Source of the DNA: Janthinobacterium sp051380875
GTDB taxonomy: Bacteria > Pseudomonadota > Gammaproteobacteria > Burkholderiales > Burkholderiaceae_D
DNA: 64,000 nt
Reading direction: 5' to 3'
Assembly (NCBI RefSeq): GCF_051380875.1
Contig: NZ_JBNYXW010000012.1
Span: forward strand, 124,001 to 188,000
Within the stretch, counting starts at the first letter, position 1. Each line of letters starts with the position of its first letter. Positions 60,333 through 64,000 of the stretch are shown in pieces. The position numbers were made by a program, and so were the translations under genes. Below the pieces are notes generated by a model, which had not been told where the DNA came from, made no database searches, and worked only from the letters and a program-made list of their open reading frames with translations.

Positions 60333-62629
60333 TTGCGCAGGAATTAGAAGTAAGTTTGCACATGGCGTTTGTCGAAGCTCGGCAGGCACGGCACGAATTC
60401 ATCACGGTTGAGCATTTGCTGCTGGCACTGCTGGATAATCCCTCTGCGGCCGAGGTATTGCGTGCCTGCGCGGTCAATATTGAAGACCTGCGCAAGACCC
60501 TCACCAATTTCATCGGCGATAACACGCCGACCGTGCCTGGCACGGGCGAAGTCGACACCCAGCCGACGCTGGGTTTCCAGCGTGTGATCCAGCGCGCCAT
60601 CATGCACGTCCAGTCCGCCTCGAACGGCAAGAAGGAAGTCACCGGCGCCAATGTGCTGGTGGCCATCTTCGGCGAAAAGGATTCGCATGCGGTGTACTAC
60701 CTGCACCAGCAGGGCGTGACGCGCCTGGACGTGGTCAATTTCATCTCGCACGGCGTGCGCAAGGATCAATCGACGGAAAGCGCGAAGGCGTCCGAGGGCG
60801 TGGAAGAAGCGCCCGTCGACGGCCAGCCGAAGGAAAGCCCGCTCGACCAGTTCACGCAAAACCTGAACAAGGCTGCTGCCGAAGGCAAGATCGACCCATT
60901 GATCGGCCGCGAGGACGAAGTCGACCGCGTGATCCAGATCCTGTGCCGCCGCCGCAAGAACAATCCGCTGCTCGTTGGCGAGGCGGGCGTGGGCAAGACA
61001 GCCATCGCCGAAGGCCTGGCCTACCGCATCACGCAAAGCGATGTGCCGGAAATCCTGCAAAATGCCGTCGTCTATTCGCTCGACATGGGCGCCTTGCTGG
61101 CCGGTACCAAGTACCGCGGTGACTTCGAACAGCGCCTGAAAGCCGTGCTCAAGCAACTGAAAGACAATCCGAACGGCATCCTGTTCATCGACGAAATCCA
61201 CACCATCATCGGTGCGGGCTCGGCTTCGGGCGGTACCCTGGACGCGTCGAACCTGCTGAAACCGGCACTGGCCAACGGCCAGTTGAAATGCATCGGCGCG
61301 ACCACTTACACGGAATTTCGTGGCGTCTTTGAGAAAGACCATGCCCTGTCGCGCCGCTTCCAGAAAGTGGACGTCAACGAGCCGACCGTCGAGCAAACCG
61401 TGCAGATCTTGCGCGGCCTCAAGTCGCGCTTCGAAGAGCACCATGGCGTGAAATACTCGGCCTCGGCCCTGACCACCGCGGCCGAACTGGCGGCGCGCTT
61501 CATCAACGACCGCCATCTGCCCGACAAGGCGATCGACGTCATCGATGAAGCGGGCGCGGCGCAGCGCATCTTGCCGAAGTCGAAGCAAAAGAAAACCATC
61601 GGCAAGGCCGAGATCGAGGACATCATTGCCAAGATCGCGCGTATTCCGCCGCAAACGGTCAACCAGGACGACCGCAGCAAGCTGCAAACCATCGACCGCG
61701 ACTTGCGCAATGTCGTGTTCGGCCAGGATCCTGCCATCGACGCGCTGGCCTCGGCCATCAAGATGGCGCGTGCCGGCCTGGGCAAGACGGACAAGCCGAT
61801 CGGCTCCTTTCTGTTCTCCGGTCCGACCGGCGTCGGCAAGACCGAAGTGGCCAAGCAACTGGCCTTCATCCTCGGTATCGAGCTGATCCGTTTCGACATG
61901 TCGGAATACATGGAGCGCCACGCGGTCAGCCGCTTGATCGGCGCGCCACCGGGCTATGTTGGTTTCGACCAGGGTGGCCTGCTGACGGAAGCGATCACCA
62001 AGAAACCGCATTCGGTGTTGTTGCTCGATGAAATTGAAAAAGCCCATCCGGACATTTTCAATATCCTGCTGCAAGTGATGGACCATGGCACTTTGACGGA
62101 TAACAACGGCCGCAAAGCCGATTTCCGCAACGTGATCATCATCATGACCACCAATGCGGGTGCGGAAAGCTTGCAAAAGAACTCGATCGGCTTCACCAAT
62201 TCGAAGCAGGCTGGCGACGAGATGGCCGACATCAAGCGCATGTTCACGCCAGAGTTCCGCAACCGTATCGATGCCACCATCAGCTTCCGTGCGCTGGACC
62301 AGGAAATCATCCTGCGCGTGGTCGACAAGTTCCTGATGCAGCTGGAAGAACAGTTGCATGAGAAAAAGGTGGAAGCCATCTTCACCGAGAAGCTGCGCAG
62401 CTTCCTCGGCAAGAAAGGCTTCGATCCGCTCATGGGCGCGCGTCCGATGGCACGCCTGATCCAGGACCTGATCCGCAAGGCGCTGGCCGACGAACTGTTG
62501 TTCGGCCGCCTGGTCTCCGGCGGCAAGATCACCGTCGACCTCGACGACAAGGACCAGGTCTTGCTGGAATTCCCGGAACCGCCTGACGCGGCGCCGACGG
62601 CCGCACCGGAAACGGTGGAAGTGGAATAA
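60329..62629 (+). CDS. clpA: ATP-dependent Clp protease ATP-binding subunit ClpA
   Basis: 766 residues from ATG 60329, with GAGGA just upstream. N domain (MIAQELEVSLHMAFVEARQA); D1 with Walker A GEAGVGKTAIAEGL and LFIDEIHTIIGAGSASGG; D2 with GPTGVGKTEVAKQL, RFDMSEYMERHAVSRLIGAP and LLLDEIEKAHPDIFNI. The EDIIAKIARIP linker and lack of a middle coiled coil distinguish it from ClpB. It unfolds substrates for ClpP; clpP is not in the window. In-frame codons before 60329 belong to clpS sequence. Confidence 0.96.
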   Translation: MIAQELEVSLHMAFVEARQARHEFITVEHLLLALLDNPSAAEVLRACAVNIEDLRKTLTNFIGDNTPTVPGTGEVDTQPTLGFQRVIQRAIMHVQSASNGKKEVTGANVLVAIFGEKDSHAVYYLHQQGVTRLDVVNFISHGVRKDQSTESAKASEGVEEAPVDGQPKESPLDQFTQNLNKAAAEGKIDPLIGREDEVDRVIQILCRRRKNNPLLVGEAGVGKTAIAEGLAYRITQSDVPEILQNAVVYSLDMGALLAGTKYRGDFEQRLKAVLKQLKDNPNGILFIDEIHTIIGAGSASGGTLDASNLLKPALANGQLKCIGATTYTEFRGVFEKDHALSRRFQKVDVNEPTVEQTVQILRGLKSRFEEHHGVKYSASALTTAAELAARFINDRHLPDKAIDVIDEAGAAQRILPKSKQKKTIGKAEIEDIIAKIARIPPQTVNQDDRSKLQTIDRDLRNVVFGQDPAIDALASAIKMARAGLGKTDKPIGSFLFSGPTGVGKTEVAKQLAFILGIELIRFDMSEYMERHAVSRLIGAPPGYVGFDQGGLLTEAITKKPHSVLLLDEIEKAHPDIFNILLQVMDHGTLTDNNGRKADFRNVIIIMTTNAGAESLQKNSIGFTNSKQAGDEMADIKRMFTPEFRNRIDATISFRALDQEIILRVVDKFLMQLEEQLHEKKVEAIFTEKLRSFLGKKGFDPLMGARPMARLIQDLIRKALADELLFGRLVSGGKITVDLDDKDQVLLEFPEPPDAAPTAAPETVEVE

Positions 62630-62650
62630 TAGCGGCCCCGCTGCTATCTG

Positions 62651-62686
62651 AAAAACCCGCCCACGCAAGTGGCGCGGGTTTTTTTA
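62651..62686 (+). terminator. Terminator after clpA
   Basis: A5, CCCGCCCAC, loop GCAA, GTGGCGCGGG and T7 form a strong stem with one bulged base, 20 bases after the clpA stop. Confidence 0.88.
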
Positions 62687-62847
62687 CGGCCATAAAACGC
62701 ATCATGAAAACTATTGTTAAAATAACCTTGTTTAAAAATAGGTATTGCTTTTGCGCAAGCTATGCAAGAATCATGATCCCGGTGTCGGCCACGCTCCACA
62801 TCGTTTCGTTTGCATGGCCGTTGATAGATCGCTTATAGACTGCTCAC

Positions 62848-64000
62848 ATGAAAATTTCCCGTACTCTTGCCTTCCTGTTGTTCTCCGCCGGCCTGCTGGG
62901 CAGTGCCGCCGCTGCCGCTGCCGCCCCAGCTGGCAGCTACTTGCGCTTTCCCGCCGTGCGCGGCGATACCGTCGTCTTCACCGCCGAAGGCGACTTGTGG
63001 AAAAGCAGCGTGCGCGGTGGCGCCGCGCAGCGTTTGACCACGCATCCCGGCTATGAAACGAACGCGGCGATTTCGCGCGATGGCCAGTGGCTGGCGTTTT
63101 CCGCGTCATATGAAGGGGCGCAGGAAGCGTATGTGATGCCGCTGGCCGGTGGCTTGCCGCGCCGCATTTCGTATGATAATGGCGGCGTGCTGGTGCTGGG
63201 CTGGACGGCGCAGGGCGAAGTGCTGGTCAGCACGCAAAATACGGATGGCCCCGCATCGCGCCGCATCGTCGCCGCCATCGACCCCGTGAAACAGACGCGC
63301 CGCGTGTTTGCCGTCGCCGACGCCAACGATGCCGTGCTCGACGATGCGGGAACGACCCTGTATTTCACGCGCTTTGGCCTGGCCATGACGAATGACAATG
63401 TGCGCAACTACCGTGGCGGTGCGCATGCGACCCTGTGGCGCTATGCGCTGGACGGCAAGGCCGAGGCCGTGCCCATGCATACGGATGCGGCCGTGTTGGC
63501 CGGCAATAACAAACGCCCCATGTGGTGGCAAGGGCGCGTGTACTACATCAGCGACGCGGGCGGCAGCGACAATCTGTGGAGCATGCTGCCCGACGGCAGC
63601 GATCGCCGCGCCCTGACGTTTCATGCGCAGTGGGACGTGCGCAATGCAGCGCTGGGCGATGGCAAGATCGTCTACCAGCTGGGCGCCGACCTGCATGTAT
63701 TCGACTTGAGCGCGCCAGGTACATCGGCAAGCTCGCAGCCCCTGGCCATCAGCCTGGTGTCCGATTTCGACCAGCAGCGCGCGCGCCAGATCCGCTCGCC
63801 GCTCGATACCTTGAGCAATGTCCAGCTGTCCGGCAAGGATGAGCGCATCATCCTGACAGCGCGTGGGCGCGTCAGCATCGCCGGCACGGGCAGCATGCGC
63901 CGCGTCGATATCGCCATTCCGGAAGGGGCACGGGCGCGCGACGCCGTCTTTAGCAGCGATGAGAAATCCGTTTTCGCCATCGTCGACACGAGCGGCGAAA
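62848..64000 (+). CDS. Tricorn-type S41 protease homologue (N-terminal part, cut by window end)
   Basis: The frame is open from ATG 62848 to the window end (384 codons). A signal peptide (TLAFLLFSAGLLGSAAAAAA) is followed by repeated beta-propeller blades of the tricorn kind: YLRFPAVRGDTVVFTAEGDL, GGAAQRLTTHPGYETNAAIS, GRVYYISDAGGSDNLWSMLP. Bacterial members are periplasmic or secreted peptidases with a PDZ and an S41 catalytic domain at the C-terminus, which lies beyond 64000. A terminator isolates it from clpA. Confidence 0.83.
   Translation, partial: MKISRTLAFLLFSAGLLGSAAAAAAAPAGSYLRFPAVRGDTVVFTAEGDLWKSSVRGGAAQRLTTHPGYETNAAISRDGQWLAFSASYEGAQEAYVMPLAGGLPRRISYDNGGVLVLGWTAQGEVLVSTQNTDGPASRRIVAAIDPVKQTRRVFAVADANDAVLDDAGTTLYFTRFGLAMTNDNVRNYRGGAHATLWRYALDGKAEAVPMHTDAAVLAGNNKRPMWWQGRVYYISDAGGSDNLWSMLPDGSDRRALTFHAQWDVRNAALGDGKIVYQLGADLHVFDLSAPGTSASSQPLAISLVSDFDQQRARQIRSPLDTLSNVQLSGKDERIILTARGRVSIAGTGSMRRVDIAIPEGARARDAVFSSDEKSVFAIVDTSGE

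Noticed and set aside
60344..62668. 774-codon open frame antisense to clpA
   Set aside because: ClpA motifs are unambiguous on the plus strand; the antisense frame simply mirrors third-position GC.
1..64000. CRISPR array, prophage or rRNA operon
   Set aside because: No regularly spaced repeats, phage structural genes or rRNA sequence were seen; only one small IS element is mobile.

Overview
The window looks like a chromosome segment of a GC-rich betaproteobacterium of the family Oxalobacteraceae (Janthinobacterium/Massilia/Duganella group). This is inferred from gene content: an exosortase-B/EpsDEFGI exopolysaccharide locus, several PEP-CTERM proteins, divergent murJ-rpsT, clpS-clpA and an NADP-type icd. 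Antisense frames are open over long stretches because of codon bias, so genes were chosen by family motifs, start context and tight spacing. Names come from motifs read by eye; no database search was run.

Layout. (1) 1-4010: the end of an aromatic-CoA degradation operon (C-terminus of a salicylyl/2-aminobenzoyl-CoA monooxygenase-reductase, SDR, MarR regulator, crotonase, acyl-CoA dehydrogenase, RidA). (2) 4133-7077: a PEP-CTERM protein, tRNA-Arg(CCT) and the ABC-F ATPase Uup. (3) 7253-34440: a large exopolysaccharide locus. It holds a CAAX-protease-like protein, the EpsL barrel, an initiating sugar transferase, EpsD, EpsE, EpsF, EpsG, exosortase B and EpsI, Wzy-like and Wzx-like membrane proteins, two heparinase II/III-type enzymes, four glycosyltransferases, a CapK-like AMP-binding protein, AlgD-type GDP-mannose dehydrogenase, ManC/AlgA and a hexapeptide acetyltransferase. 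Together these suggest a Wzx/Wzy-type polymer containing mannose-derived uronic acid. (4) 34868-40797: a TIGR03790-type protein, a PEP-CTERM protein, a 998-residue ExeM/NucH-type nuclease and another PEP-CTERM protein. (5) 40837-41890: an IS1595-family element that landed in the T-tract of a terminator. (6) 42032-43404: an OmpR-type regulator that lacks its phospho-acceptor aspartate, overlapping an EpsA-type LuxR regulator. (7) 43444-53565: an orphan I9 propeptide protein, then an eleven-gene, non-canonical type II-like secretion cluster (G-F-E, then L/N/M/C-like genes, secretin D and three more pseudopilin-like proteins). (8) 53789-54286: a PEP-CTERM protein behind a sigma-54-like site. (9) 54420-64000: housekeeping genes murJ, rpsT, a DUF192 protein, rluE, icd, csp, clpS, clpA and the start of a tricorn-type protease.

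How it fits together: precursors (AlgD, ManC), assembly (glycosyltransferases, Wzx, Wzy), export (EpsE/F/G, EpsL), modification or turnover (heparinase-like enzymes, acetyltransferase) and protein sorting (XrtB, EpsI, PEP-CTERM substrates) form one envelope/biofilm programme. The atypical response regulator and EpsA are natural candidates to control it. The type II-like machine beside them may be part of the same programme, but that is inference. The most unusual items are this secretion cluster, the phosphorylation-site-less regulator, the orphan I9 protein, the repeated rpsT leader and two apparently leaderless genes (murJ, clpS).
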